64,000 nt of DNA from an uncultured Prevotella sp. (GCA_934204655.1 CAKPZJ010000003.1:1-64000); one strand, 5' to 3'. Shown: positions 41,995 through 50,475, counted from the first letter of the stretch. Translations and numbers: made by a program. Notes: generated by a model not told the origin, from the letters alone.

Positions 41995-42774
41995 ATGAGA
42001 CAACTGATTATTCTGACAGCACTCACGCTGATGGCATGTGCGTCGACTAAGAACACAGCAATGGCAAACAACGAACCAGAGACCACTGCTGTACAGCAAA
42101 ACAAGACCTCGGTACGCCGGGTGAGTAACTTTACCAAGATAACGCTGATAGGCAGCAACGACGTCATCTACACCCAGGGCAACACGACAAGCGTCAAGGT
42201 GGTAGGAAAGGCGAGCGATGTAGACAACATCCTAACCACGGTAACGCAAGGCACCCTGGTCATCAAGACCAGTGCCCAGGGGGGGAAGTTCGGCTTCAAA
42301 TTCGGTTCCTTGAGCGATGATGTAAAGGTGTATGTGACCTCGCCCGACATCACGCAGATACGTCTGCAAGGCAGCGGCGACTTCAAGGCCTCCAAGAAGA
42401 TAGATAGCGACAACCTGATGGTAACCATGGTAGGCTCGGGCGACATAGACCTGAAAAACGTCATCTGCGACAAATTCACACTGAATATGCGCGGGTCGGG
42501 CGATGTAGAGGTAGACAAGCTGTGCTGCGCCACCGCGAACCTATCCATACGCGGCTCAGGCGACATAGATATCAATGAAGAGAAAGTGACCACCACCAAT
42601 GCCGAGATTTACGGCTCGGGCGACATGGACCTCCATCTCAGCCAGTGTGGCACCGTCAACTGCAAAGTCTTCGGCTCTGGCGACATCAGCCTCAGTGGCA
42701 CGCTCAGACATCTGAACAAGAGTTGCAAGGGCTCGGGCGATATCCATACCCGTGGTCTGAGCTTTATCAAATAA
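41995..42774 (+). CDS. GIN-domain (DUF2807) lipoprotein with repeated GSGD motifs
   Basis: This 259-residue protein has a lipoprotein signal (ILTALTLMACASTK). The mature part is a DUF2807 domain: a beta-helix-like fold with GSGD at the turn of each coil. Seven GSGD repeats occur at about 20-residue steps (QGSGDF, VGSGDI, RGSGDV, RGSGDI, YGSGDM, FGSGDI, KGSGDI). The start NFTKITLIGSNDVIYTQG is the canonical beginning. Function unknown; such proteins are proposed to be surface adhesin-like. It is 186 bases after pepD and convergent with the PAP2 gene. Confidence 0.9.
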   Translation: MRQLIILTALTLMACASTKNTAMANNEPETTAVQQNKTSVRRVSNFTKITLIGSNDVIYTQGNTTSVKVVGKASDVDNILTTVTQGTLVIKTSAQGGKFGFKFGSLSDDVKVYVTSPDITQIRLQGSGDFKASKKIDSDNLMVTMVGSGDIDLKNVICDKFTLNMRGSGDVEVDKLCCATANLSIRGSGDIDINEEKVTTTNAEIYGSGDMDLHLSQCGTVNCKVFGSGDISLSGTLRHLNKSCKGSGDIHTRGLSFIK

Positions 42775-42795
42775 ACATACTATCTCTCTAAACAC

Positions 42796-42832
42796 AGCAG
42801 CACCTGCACCCGCGATGGGCACAGGTGCTGCT
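42796..42832. terminator. Bidirectional terminator between DUF2807 and PAP2 genes
   Basis: AGCAGCACCTG (42796-42806) and CAGGTGCTGCT (42822-42832) form an 11-bp stem. Confidence 0.8.
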
Positions 42833-42837
42833 ATCGT

Positions 42838-43689
42838 TTAGACCGTAACGGGATGCCGGGCTATCAGTCTGACGTAGCTATCTAAGAACCGCCGGCCCAC
42901 CGCCGTATGTCGCAGCATGCTCTCTAACAGCACCATACCCACCAAGGCTGTTATGATGCCTAAGAGCACGTCTATGATATAGTGGTGAGCCGTATATACG
43001 GCCGTCCACCAGATGCCGGCACATATCAGGGCAAAGACTATGACCACCCAGCGGCGCTGCCTGCTCATGGCAGCGTATGCCGTGGCTATAAGCATATAGG
43101 CGGCATGGAGCGAAGGTACCGCGGCAAAGACATTGGCGTTCTTACCATACAGGGCATGGAACACGGGTATGCCCGTAAGGGCATCGAAACGCCCCAGGCC
43201 AGCCACATTGCCCGGCGTGTGGAGCACAGGCGTAAAGCCGTACTCCATAGCATACCATGGTGGGGCGGCGGGGTGTATATAGTAGCCACAGAAACCTAAC
43301 AGATTGACCAACAGGAACGCCATCGAGAACCGCAGGTAGGCTCGGTACTGCCTGCTGAAGTACAGATAGAGCGCAAAGCCTAACGGAACGGGCACCCAGC
43401 ACAGGTAGAAGAAGCCGGCCATGATGTCGGCTACGCCACAGTGGTGCAGGGCGAAGTATTCATTAGGCGTAAACACCGTGCCACTGGCCAGGGTGATACC
43501 AAAGAGATGCTTCTCGGCCCCATACAGGCCGGCCACGTCTATCGGGTTGACCCTATAGTTGGGATATAGCCGCATCCAGTCGTACGAGCAGGCAAAGATG
43601 ACCCACGGCAGCAGGGCCAAGGCCACCCTGCGCGTTGGGCGGAGGGCTATCAGCACTATATATAATATAATAATGTATATACTGAACAT
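42838..43689 (-). CDS. PAP2-family inositol phosphorylceramide synthase candidate
   Basis: This 283-residue integral membrane protein has about six hydrophobic helices and PAP2 motifs: YIHPAAPPWYAMEYG, AAVPSLHAAYMLIATAY (PSxHA with the catalytic His) and YTAHHYIIDVLLGI (with the second His). The pattern matches the Aur1/IPC-synthase-like branch, which transfers inositol phosphate from phosphatidylinositol to ceramide. Cluster context supports this: it ends the run phosphatase, GtrA, CDP-alcohol phosphotransferase, PAP2, as in the Bacteroides thetaiotaomicron inositol-lipid locus. Enzyme activity is inference. Confidence 0.8.
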   Translation of the reverse strand: MFSIYIIILYIVLIALRPTRRVALALLPWVIFACSYDWMRLYPNYRVNPIDVAGLYGAEKHLFGITLASGTVFTPNEYFALHHCGVADIMAGFFYLCWVPVPLGFALYLYFSRQYRAYLRFSMAFLLVNLLGFCGYYIHPAAPPWYAMEYGFTPVLHTPGNVAGLGRFDALTGIPVFHALYGKNANVFAAVPSLHAAYMLIATAYAAMSRQRRWVVIVFALICAGIWWTAVYTAHHYIIDVLLGIITALVGMVLLESMLRHTAVGRRFLDSYVRLIARHPVTV

Positions 43690-43707
43690 CGCGGTAAAAG
43701 TGCAGGA

Positions 43708-44364
43708 TTACTTCTTGTCGCGCTTAGCCAACTCGTGGTAGCAATGGGCCACCCGCCAGAAAGCCGTCATATTGGCCAGCAGGGCTATGACGGCCATACC
43801 GCCAGCCAACCACCACAGGCTGCCCGTACAGCCGGTCACCATGGCCACCACAGCGGTGATGACCACGCGCTCGGGGCGCTGCAGCAGTCCCACCTTGCAT
43901 TCTATGTCCAGGCCCTCGGCCCGGGCGCGCACATAGCTCACCATGACCGAGCCTAAGATGGCTGCATAGGTAACAATGCCTGTCCAGAACCAGCCCGCGT
44001 TAAGGAATACGACCGAAATGCCGAACAGCGAGACCATCTCGCTGTACCTGTCGAGTGTAGAGTCCCACAGGGCGCCAAAGGTAGAGGACATGTTGCCCAT
44101 ACGAGCCAACCGCCCATCCATCATGTCAAACAACCCGGCAAAGAGGATGGTGAAACCACCCCACCCGATGAGCGCCATGCCACCCGCAGCATCGCCCTCC
44201 TGCAGAGCTATACCTCCGGCTATGAACAGGCCCGTGGCCACCAGGTTGCCAACAAACCCTACGGTGGTAACCACATTGGGGGTAATGCCTATGGCTATCA
44301 TGGCCTTGATAATGGGGTTGATAACCACATAAATAAGCTTCTGTAAAAAATCTCTGTAGTTCAT
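43708..44364 (-). CDS. CDP-alcohol phosphatidyltransferase, phosphatidylinositol-phosphate synthase candidate
   Basis: The frame is open to 44376 from a TTG, but ATG 44364 (MNYRDFLQKLIYVVINPI) is the better start (218 residues). The full active-site signature is present: DMMDGRLAR, eight residues, G, three, D, three, D (D-x2-DG-x2-AR-x8-G-x3-D-x3-D). Six hydrophobic helices are visible. It joins CDP-diacylglycerol to an alcohol; the neighbour set suggests inositol phosphate. It starts 8 bases after GtrA ends. Confidence 0.85.
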   Translation of the reverse strand: MNYRDFLQKLIYVVINPIIKAMIAIGITPNVVTTVGFVGNLVATGLFIAGGIALQEGDAAGGMALIGWGGFTILFAGLFDMMDGRLARMGNMSSTFGALWDSTLDRYSEMVSLFGISVVFLNAGWFWTGIVTYAAILGSVMVSYVRARAEGLDIECKVGLLQRPERVVITAVVAMVTGCTGSLWWLAGGMAVIALLANMTAFWRVAHCYHELAKRDKK

Positions 44365-44372
44365 ATCTTGTA

Positions 44373-44780
44373 TCAATTACGTCTCTTAGACTGAAAAACA
44401 TAGACACGCTGCATCTGGTAGTTCCAGAGCGTAGCCACCAGACAGGCCACCATTGTCTTGGAGATGATATAGCTGATGCCCGTGAGTTCGGTGAGCAGGT
44501 AGGTACCCGTGGTGTTGAGCACTATGCTGCCTATCCAGACAGCCAGGTAACGCAGGGCCACGCCACTCTTGCTGAGCCCTGCAGCCGAGAATACCCACCG
44601 GTAGTTAACGCAGCAGTTGATGACAGCCCCGGTAACTGCGCCCATCAGGGTAGCATAGGCGTACCACACCCCCACCACCTCGGCCAGCAGGACGGTCAGC
44701 CCGAAGTCGGCCGCCGAAGCTACCATAGCCGAGGTCTCGGCCTTGCAGAATGTCAGGATTGAGTGTCGCAGGCCGGCCAT
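44373..44780 (-). CDS. GtrA-like membrane protein
   Basis: This 135-residue protein has four hydrophobic helices (FGLTVLLAEVVGVWYAYATL, VTGAVINCCVNYRWVF, the YLAVWIGSIVLNTTGTYLL region, and the C-terminal span) and the GtrA end ATLWNYQMQRVYVF. GtrA proteins are proposed to flip lipid-linked sugars; within the inositol-lipid cluster it may move a lipid intermediate. It is 1 base from the upstream gene. Confidence 0.85.
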   Translation of the reverse strand: MAGLRHSILTFCKAETSAMVASAADFGLTVLLAEVVGVWYAYATLMGAVTGAVINCCVNYRWVFSAAGLSKSGVALRYLAVWIGSIVLNTTGTYLLTELTGISYIISKTMVACLVATLWNYQMQRVYVFQSKRRN

Positions 44781-44781
44781 C

Positions 44782-45252
44782 TCAGATACACCTTATTATA
44801 ATAATAACTATCAGCGAATAGATACCGGCTAACAGGTCATCAGCCATCACCCAGAACGCCCCCACACGCCGGTCGAGCGCCCTGATGCCCAGAGGCTTCA
44901 GAATGTCGAAGAAGCGAAACAGCACAAAGGCTGTGGCGGCGTAAGCGATGCTACCGTGAGGACACACCACCAACGGCACCCATACGCCCACCATCTCGTC
45001 GACCACCACGCGGCTGGGGTCATCGCCCCAGTAAGGTTGCAGACGGGCCGTGGCCCAGGTTCCGACTATAGTGAACACCACGCACAGGCCTAAGGTAGTC
45101 CACATCAGCATAGTGGCTGGGAGCCACAGCCCCAAGACCATCCACACGACGGTAGCTAACAGCGCCCCGGCCGTACCTGGCCCCCAGGGCCAAAAACCAC
45201 TGCCAAACCCACTGCCTATCATGGTGGCAAAAAACGGTAAACGTGTCTTCAT
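44782..45252 (-). CDS. PgpA-like phosphatidylglycerophosphatase
   Basis: This 156-residue integral membrane protein has the PgpA N-terminus GSGFGSGFWPWGPGTAGA and the DEMVGVWVPLVV motif with catalytic Asp/Glu. In this cluster it more probably removes phosphate from phosphatidylinositol phosphate; that is inference from neighbours. It is the first gene of the cluster, with a -7 element at 45258-45265. The inositol-1-phosphate synthase gene normally associated with this set is not here. Confidence 0.85.
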   Translation of the reverse strand: MKTRLPFFATMIGSGFGSGFWPWGPGTAGALLATVVWMVLGLWLPATMLMWTTLGLCVVFTIVGTWATARLQPYWGDDPSRVVVDEMVGVWVPLVVCPHGSIAYAATAFVLFRFFDILKPLGIRALDRRVGAFWVMADDLLAGIYSLIVIIIIRCI

Positions 45253-45257
45253 GGATG

Positions 45258-45265
45258 CAAAAGTA
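45258..45265 (-). promoter_or_regulatory. -7 element for the inositol-lipid cluster
   Basis: The minus strand reads TACTTTTG, 5 bases upstream of the PgpA-like ATG, so the transcript may be almost leaderless. Confidence 0.5.
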
Positions 45266-45349
45266 GTGATTTTTCTCTAAAGAGTGGCCCTAACGACTGA
45301 AAAAAACATAAAAAGGTAAAAAAGTTTTCTCTCCTCGCAACTTATTGAG

Positions 45350-45357
45350 TAACTTTG
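45350..45357 (+). promoter_or_regulatory. -7 element for the DUF5686 gene
   Basis: TAACTTTG, 26 bases upstream of the ATG at 45384. Confidence 0.65.
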
Positions 45358-45383
45358 CAGTCCGAAAGATTATTTTTGACGAA

Positions 45384-47960
45384 ATGGATGACATCAGACA
45401 GAGAGCTATCATATCTTCTGCTCTAAGGGTTATACCCTTGTTATTATTTTTATTTGTCTTCACCACCCTATCGGCCCAGAACATTACCGGCGAGGTAATA
45501 GATGCCGATGACGGAGGCCCCATTCCCTATGCCAGTGCGTCTTATAAGGGAGAGCACATGGCCGTGTCGAGCGACGGTGACGGCAAGTTCAGCATAGAGC
45601 GCCACAACGGATGGACACTGACCATCAGTTCGGTGGGCTATACTCCTGCCACGGTAGCCATCACCCCCAACACCACCCACATAGTAATCAAGCTGAAGAG
45701 CGCGACCCGCAGTATCAATGAGGTGACCGTCAAGGCCCGCCGCGCACGCTACCGCCGCAAGGACAACCCTGCCGTAGAGCTTATGCGGCGTGTCATTGCC
45801 GCCAAGAAACGTACCAAGCTGGAGAACCACGACTACTTCCAGTACAACAAGTACCAGAAAATCACCTTTGGCCTTAACGACCTCAGCGACAAAGACCTGG
45901 AACAGGGTCTCTTCAAGCGGTCGCCATGGCTGGTAGACTTTGTCGAGACCAATCCATTTACCCAAAAGCGCATGCTGCCCATATCGGTTGACGAGACCGT
46001 GACCCAGCAGATATACCGCAAAAGCCCTCGCACGGAGAAGACCATCATCAAGGGCCAGCGCAGTGACGGAATTAACAACGTGCTGCAAACCGGCGAGATA
46101 CTCAACACCATGCTTAAGGAGGTGTTTACCGATGTAGACATATACGACGACCACGTCCGCTTGTTGCAGTATCCCTTCCCCTCGCCTATCGGTGAGACCG
46201 CCATTTCCTTTTACCGTTATTACATCGAAGATACGGTCTATGTAGACCGTGATTTGTGCTATCACCTGCAGTTTCTGCCGAACAATCAGCAAGACTTTGG
46301 CTTCAGGGGCGAGCTGTATGTACTGGCCGACTCGTCGCTGCATGTCAAGAAGTGCAACCTGACCATTCCCAAGCGCAGCGATGTCAACTTCATAGACGAC
46401 CTGAAGATAGTACAGGAGTACACCAAGCTCCCCGACGGCGAGTGGGTACTCACTACCGATGACATGATAGCCGAGCTGAGCATCATATCCAAGGCTGCCA
46501 AGTGCGTGTGTATCCGCAACACCCGGCTGAGCGACTATGCCTTTGACGAGCTGCCCCGCAAGTTGTTCAAGGGTAAGGCCAAGTCGCGGCATGAAGCCGA
46601 CGCGATGATAAGGGACGACGCCTTCTGGGAGCAGTACCGCGCGGTGGAGCTAACTAAGGGCGAGTCGTCGATGGATGCCTTCATCCACCGCATGGAGCAG
46701 TCCAGGAACTACAAGTGGATACTCTTTGGCATCAAGGCGTTCTTAGAGAACTATGTAGAGACCAGCAGCAAGAAGAACGGAAGCAAGTTTGACTTTGGCC
46801 CAGTCAATACGGTGGTGTCAAGTAACTTCGTTGACGGGCTGCGGTTACGCGTTAGCGGTCGTACGACGGCCAACCTGAACAAGCACCTGTTCTGGAACGG
46901 CTACTATGCCTACGGCACCAAGACCGGAAACCACTACTACGGCTCAGAGATAACCTACGCGCTCAACAAGAAGAAGAATGTGCCGTTCGAGTTCCCTCAG
47001 AGAAACATCATATTCGAGTCGGCGCGCGACGTGATGTCTCCGGCTGACAAATACCTTATCCATAACAAGGACAACATGTTCATGGCGTTCCGGGTGCAAA
47101 AGGTTGAGCAGATGTACTTCTACAATAGACAGCGGCTGGCCTTCAACTACGAGACAGACTGGGGCCTGAGACTTAACACGGAAATCAAGGCTGAAAGCAA
47201 TGAACCTGCGGGCGACCTATACTTTAAACATGTAGACGACGGAAGCATGGTGAACAAGATACGGACCACCGAGCTGACCGTAGGCATCAAGTACTGCCCG
47301 GGGCAGACCTACATTAACACCAAGCAACAGCGCTGGCCGGTTAATCTGGACGCTCCCGAGTTTACCGTAAGCCATACCACCGGACTGAAGAACTTCCTCG
47401 GTGGCCAGTATAAGCTCAACCTCACCACAGTAGGTATCTACAAGCGTTTCTGGCTGGGCAGCTGGGGCTATATAGACAACCACCTGAAGGGCGGAGCCCA
47501 GTGGAGCAAGGCCCCATTCCCACTGCTGATTATGCCACCGGTGAACGTATCGTTCTTCGAGCTTGAGAATACATTCTCCATGATGCGCAATATGGAGTTT
47601 ATCAGCGACCGCTATGCCTACTGGGCTGTCTGCTGGGACCTTAACGGCAAGCTGCTGAACCGCATACCACTCATTAAGCGGCTCAAATGGCGTGAGTACG
47701 TGGCCTTCAAGGGCATGTTTGGAACGCTCACGGATAAGAACAATCCCACCCTGGCCCAGAACCAGGGCGACCCGATGCTCTTTGAAATGCCACGCGACAG
47801 CTATATCATGGACAAGAAGACTCCCTACATGGAGGTAGTGGTTGGCGTACACAATATATTCAAGTTCTTCGGAGTAGACTTCGTTCACCGCCTGAATTAC
47901 CTCGGCAACCGTGATGTCAAGAAGAACGGCGTACGATTTACTTTCGCCATGTCGTTCTGA
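45384..47960 (+). CDS. DUF5686 / carboxypeptidase-regulatory-like outer-membrane protein
   Basis: The frame opens at a TTG (45345), which overlaps the -7 element, so ATG 45384 is the start (858 residues). A signal peptide (LLLFLFVFTTLSAQ) is followed by a CarboxypepD_reg-like beta domain (ITGEVIDADDGGPIPYASAS, VGYTPATVAI), then a long region of the DUF5686 family, probably a beta-barrel; the last residues VRFTFAMSF end in Phe, as barrel proteins do. Function unknown. Downstream is a strong GC hairpin and a response regulator gene. Confidence 0.87.
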   Translation: MDDIRQRAIISSALRVIPLLLFLFVFTTLSAQNITGEVIDADDGGPIPYASASYKGEHMAVSSDGDGKFSIERHNGWTLTISSVGYTPATVAITPNTTHIVIKLKSATRSINEVTVKARRARYRRKDNPAVELMRRVIAAKKRTKLENHDYFQYNKYQKITFGLNDLSDKDLEQGLFKRSPWLVDFVETNPFTQKRMLPISVDETVTQQIYRKSPRTEKTIIKGQRSDGINNVLQTGEILNTMLKEVFTDVDIYDDHVRLLQYPFPSPIGETAISFYRYYIEDTVYVDRDLCYHLQFLPNNQQDFGFRGELYVLADSSLHVKKCNLTIPKRSDVNFIDDLKIVQEYTKLPDGEWVLTTDDMIAELSIISKAAKCVCIRNTRLSDYAFDELPRKLFKGKAKSRHEADAMIRDDAFWEQYRAVELTKGESSMDAFIHRMEQSRNYKWILFGIKAFLENYVETSSKKNGSKFDFGPVNTVVSSNFVDGLRLRVSGRTTANLNKHLFWNGYYAYGTKTGNHYYGSEITYALNKKKNVPFEFPQRNIIFESARDVMSPADKYLIHNKDNMFMAFRVQKVEQMYFYNRQRLAFNYETDWGLRLNTEIKAESNEPAGDLYFKHVDDGSMVNKIRTTELTVGIKYCPGQTYINTKQQRWPVNLDAPEFTVSHTTGLKNFLGGQYKLNLTTVGIYKRFWLGSWGYIDNHLKGGAQWSKAPFPLLIMPPVNVSFFELENTFSMMRNMEFISDRYAYWAVCWDLNGKLLNRIPLIKRLKWREYVAFKGMFGTLTDKNNPTLAQNQGDPMLFEMPRDSYIMDKKTPYMEVVVGVHNIFKFFGVDFVHRLNYLGNRDVKKNGVRFTFAMSF

Positions 47961-47963
47961 CAG

Positions 47964-47992
47964 AGCCATCGGGGCCCGTGGCCCCATGGCTT
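47964..47992 (+). promoter_or_regulatory. Strong GC hairpin between DUF5686 and the response regulator
   Basis: AGCCAT-C-GGGGCC pairs with GGCCCCATGGCT around CGT. It has no T-run, so it is not a standard terminator; it may stabilise or attenuate the transcript. Confidence 0.4.
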
Positions 47993-48030
47993 CCACACCC
48001 CAGAAGACAACCTTAATAGCACCCAGACAA

Positions 48031-48666
48031 ATGGAAATACTGCTTGCAGACAAACAGGGAATTACCCAGGCCGGCCTGATGTACCTATGTACCCAGGCTG
48101 GCTACCCATTTAAGATAACCGAGGACAAGGCCGAGGTGATAGAGGGGCTCAAGGCCACCCCCACGGCTACCGTGATACTGGACTACACCCTCTTTGACAT
48201 CAATGACGCCGATGAGCTGCTCATTCTCAGTCAGCGGTTCCCCTTGTCGTCGTGGATTCTGTTCAGCGAAGACCTCAGCATAGACTTTGTCAAGATAGTG
48301 GCCGCCAGCAACCATCAGTTCAGCGTGCTCCTCAAGGAGTCACCGCTGTCAGAGATACGCGAGGCGCTGCAACAGGTGGCCCAGGGACAGCGATTCATCT
48401 GCCGGCGCACCACCGAGATGCTGTTAGCGCCCGTAACCGAGAAGACCGAGGATGTGAAACTGACCCGGACAGAGACCGAGATACTGAAGGACATAGCCCT
48501 GGGACTCACCACGCGCGAGATAGCCGAGAAACGGTGCTCCAGTTTCCACACGGTGAACACCCACCGCAAAAACATCTTCCGCAAGTTGGGCGTTAACAAC
48601 GTACACGAGGCCACACGCTACGCCCTGCGTGCTGGCTTGGTAGACAGCGCCGAGTACTACATCTGA
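48031..48666 (+). CDS. LuxR/NarL-type response regulator
   Basis: The frame is open from 47911, but ATG 48031 (MEILLADKQGITQAGLMYL) gives the normal receiver start; 211 residues. Receiver: Asp51 in VILDYTLF is the phosphoacceptor, LFSED and LLKES supply the Ser/Thr and Lys. The acidic pocket has one Asp (Asp7) instead of two. C-terminal LuxR helix-turn-helix: LTRTETEILKDIALGLTTRE, then HTVNTHRKNIFRKLGVNN. No sensor kinase is nearby. Probably the DUF5686 gene is on the same transcript. Confidence 0.9.
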   Translation: MEILLADKQGITQAGLMYLCTQAGYPFKITEDKAEVIEGLKATPTATVILDYTLFDINDADELLILSQRFPLSSWILFSEDLSIDFVKIVAASNHQFSVLLKESPLSEIREALQQVAQGQRFICRRTTEMLLAPVTEKTEDVKLTRTETEILKDIALGLTTREIAEKRCSSFHTVNTHRKNIFRKLGVNNVHEATRYALRAGLVDSAEYYI

Positions 48667-48692
48667 CCCCGCGCCTGCCGCAGATATACAGC

Positions 48693-48722
48693 AAAGGCTC
48701 CCTTACAGCCAAGGGAGCCTTT
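48693..48722. terminator. Bidirectional terminator
   Basis: AAAGGCTCCCTT and AAGGGAGCCTTT form a 12-bp stem (48693-48704, 48711-48722) between the response regulator and the DUF4230 gene. Confidence 0.88.
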
Positions 48723-48757
48723 GTCGTATCTGCCAGCAAGAAGATAGGGGCCGCGAC

Positions 48758-49405
48758 CTACCGGGCCGCCCGCTCCTCAAACCGTATGCTTATCTTGTCA
48801 AAGCCCATGCCCCGCAGCAGCTTGTCTACCTGAGCCAGGGCCGTACGGCGGGCACTCTCTATATTCTCGCGGCTCATCACCCTACGGCTCATGGCCCGCT
48901 GCGCCCGTAGATAGAGCTGCTTGCGGTCGGCCGGTGTCCACTTGCCATCCTCATAGAAAGTACGTGTGCGAGCCTCATCGATGAAGTCGGGCGAGAGCAG
49001 GGTTATCGGCGGAAGCACCGCCCGCAGCGTGTCGCCGTCCATGGTTATCCACCCGGGGCGGGCGTGGGTCAGGTCGATGCCCAAGCGAAGCGTGCCATAA
49101 TAAATGCGTATCAGCTCGCTATCACCAAAGAACCCACGGCTCACCGTGTCTACTATCTCCTCGTCGCTCACCGCCAAGAACTCCCACTGGCCTATCCGCT
49201 CTATGGAGCGCACCTGCATGGGCGTAATGGTGGTATGCTCTACGCGGGCGGTGCCCACCTCGTTGCTACGGCGCACCCACATGACGAGTACCACGACGGC
49301 CACCGCTACGATAGCGACGGCAAAGGCGGCTATCCAGGCATTGACGGGGATGAGCCGCAGCAGACGGCCCAGGGCCGAGGGGTGTTTTCTATTGTGCTGT
49401 GACAT
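48758..49405 (-). CDS. DUF4230 membrane protein
   Basis: This 215-residue protein has one N-terminal transmembrane helix (about residues 24-43, AAFAVAIVAVAVVVLVMWV) and a periplasmic domain with VRSIERIGQWEFLAVSDEE, YYGTLRLGIDLTHARPGWI and TLLSPDFIDEARTRTFYEDG, the DUF4230 pattern. Its first codons overlap the end of the upstream paralogue by 17 bases. Function unknown. Confidence 0.85.
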   Translation of the reverse strand: MSQHNRKHPSALGRLLRLIPVNAWIAAFAVAIVAVAVVVLVMWVRRSNEVGTARVEHTTITPMQVRSIERIGQWEFLAVSDEEIVDTVSRGFFGDSELIRIYYGTLRLGIDLTHARPGWITMDGDTLRAVLPPITLLSPDFIDEARTRTFYEDGKWTPADRKQLYLRAQRAMSRRVMSRENIESARRTALAQVDKLLRGMGFDKISIRFEERAAR

Positions 49406-50072
49406 GGTCTGAATGAGTTTGAGTGAGTTGTTTGAGGATGGTGGCCGGCCCGAAATCCTTACGGAAGGTAATGGTGATGTCGTCGCGGTTGAACCCCATC
49501 TGCTCGATGATGGGGATGAGCAGCGAGGCGGCGTTCTCGCGCGCCGTGGCCACGATGCCCAAGTCGGGTATGCTCTTCACGATGGCCTGGCGGCCCTGGC
49601 GTTCCAGCGCGGTAAGCTCGGCATCGGTAAAGCGGCTGCGCAGCAAGGGAACATGCTGCCGCACGGCATCGTGGTCTATCCGGGTCGAGGTAAGTACCAC
49701 CTCGGGATCGGGCAGGGTTATCTCTACCCGCCGCCCATGCCGACTCACATTAGCTGCCGAGAACTGCGAAAAGTCTATATACGCCTTGACCGTGGCGTCA
49801 ACGGGGATGGCCACGGCACGGGTGCCGCCCGGAAGCGTCAGACTGAAGTCGCGCCCTAACAGGCGGCCACGGAGAGCGCGCTCGTCGTTGTGCATCACTA
49901 TCTTGCGCACCTTGTACTCGGCCGTATAGAGGCGCGAGCACTGCTGTATCTGCATCACCATCATGGGAACCGTGTCTACGGGCTGCGCCGCGGTGTCGTC
50001 GGTCTTAGCGCCGTGACACCCGCACAGGACCATCAGTACCCATAGGGCCAAAAGGTATGCCGTTGTCTTCAT
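49389..50072 (-). CDS. DUF4230 lipoprotein, paralogue of the downstream gene
   Basis: This 227-residue protein starts with a lipoprotein signal (LALWVLMVLCGCHG) and a DUF4230 domain (TAEYKVRKIVMHNDERAL, KAYIDFSQFSAANV, RVEITLPDPEVVLTSTRID). The tandem pair share the order of strands but differ in the membrane anchor: this one lipid, the next a helix. Overlap with the next gene is 17 bases. A -7 element is at 50156-50163. Confidence 0.85.
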   Translation of the reverse strand: MKTTAYLLALWVLMVLCGCHGAKTDDTAAQPVDTVPMMVMQIQQCSRLYTAEYKVRKIVMHNDERALRGRLLGRDFSLTLPGGTRAVAIPVDATVKAYIDFSQFSAANVSRHGRRVEITLPDPEVVLTSTRIDHDAVRQHVPLLRSRFTDAELTALERQGRQAIVKSIPDLGIVATARENAASLLIPIIEQMGFNRDDITITFRKDFGPATILKQLTQTHSDHVTAQ

Positions 50073-50155
50073 CTGCTATATCATTAGTAGGGTTAGATGC
50101 CGCCCGCGCACAGGCCATGGCCACAAGGGCCTGTCCCGATGCCGTCAGCATGGTA

Positions 50156-50163
50156 CAAAGGTA
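50156..50163 (-). promoter_or_regulatory. -7 element for the DUF4230 pair
   Basis: The minus strand reads TACCTTTG, 83 bases upstream of the ATG at 50072. Confidence 0.6.
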
Positions 50164-50382
50164 GTGCAAGTTAGTCAAATACACACTATGATTAATCATA
50201 AATTCGCCCCACGCAGGACGTTTTTTACGCTCTGGGCCTAACCCACCACCACGATGGCAAGTAGAACGGGGCCCTATCGGTGACCTTTGGCGAGGACGGG
50301 ATGGGCACAGGGGGCCCTGCCAAGCCCCGATAAGCTATACGCCACACCCCCGGCCGCCCCGGGCCTACTGCCCGCCGCCACA

Positions 50383-50475
50383 GGCTCCGTCCGAAGACTT
50401 GGGATGTACGTTCTGCCCCCCTGGAATGGGCATCGCCAACTTTCAGATATACACACCAAGTCTTCAGACGGAGCC
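50383..50475. repeat. 93-bp palindromic intergenic element, copy C (best-preserved arms)
   Basis: GGCTCCGTCCGAAGACTT (50383-50400) and AAGTCTTCAGACGGAGCC (50458-50475) are complementary at 17 of 18 positions. Inside are GGGATGTACGT, TGGAATGGGCATC and CAGATATACAC at about 20-base steps. Confidence 0.88.

Noticed and set aside
43660-43689. Another AT palindrome (ACTATATATAATATAATAATG)
   Set aside because: It encodes the first residues of the PAP2 protein, so I left it out of the intergenic motif count.
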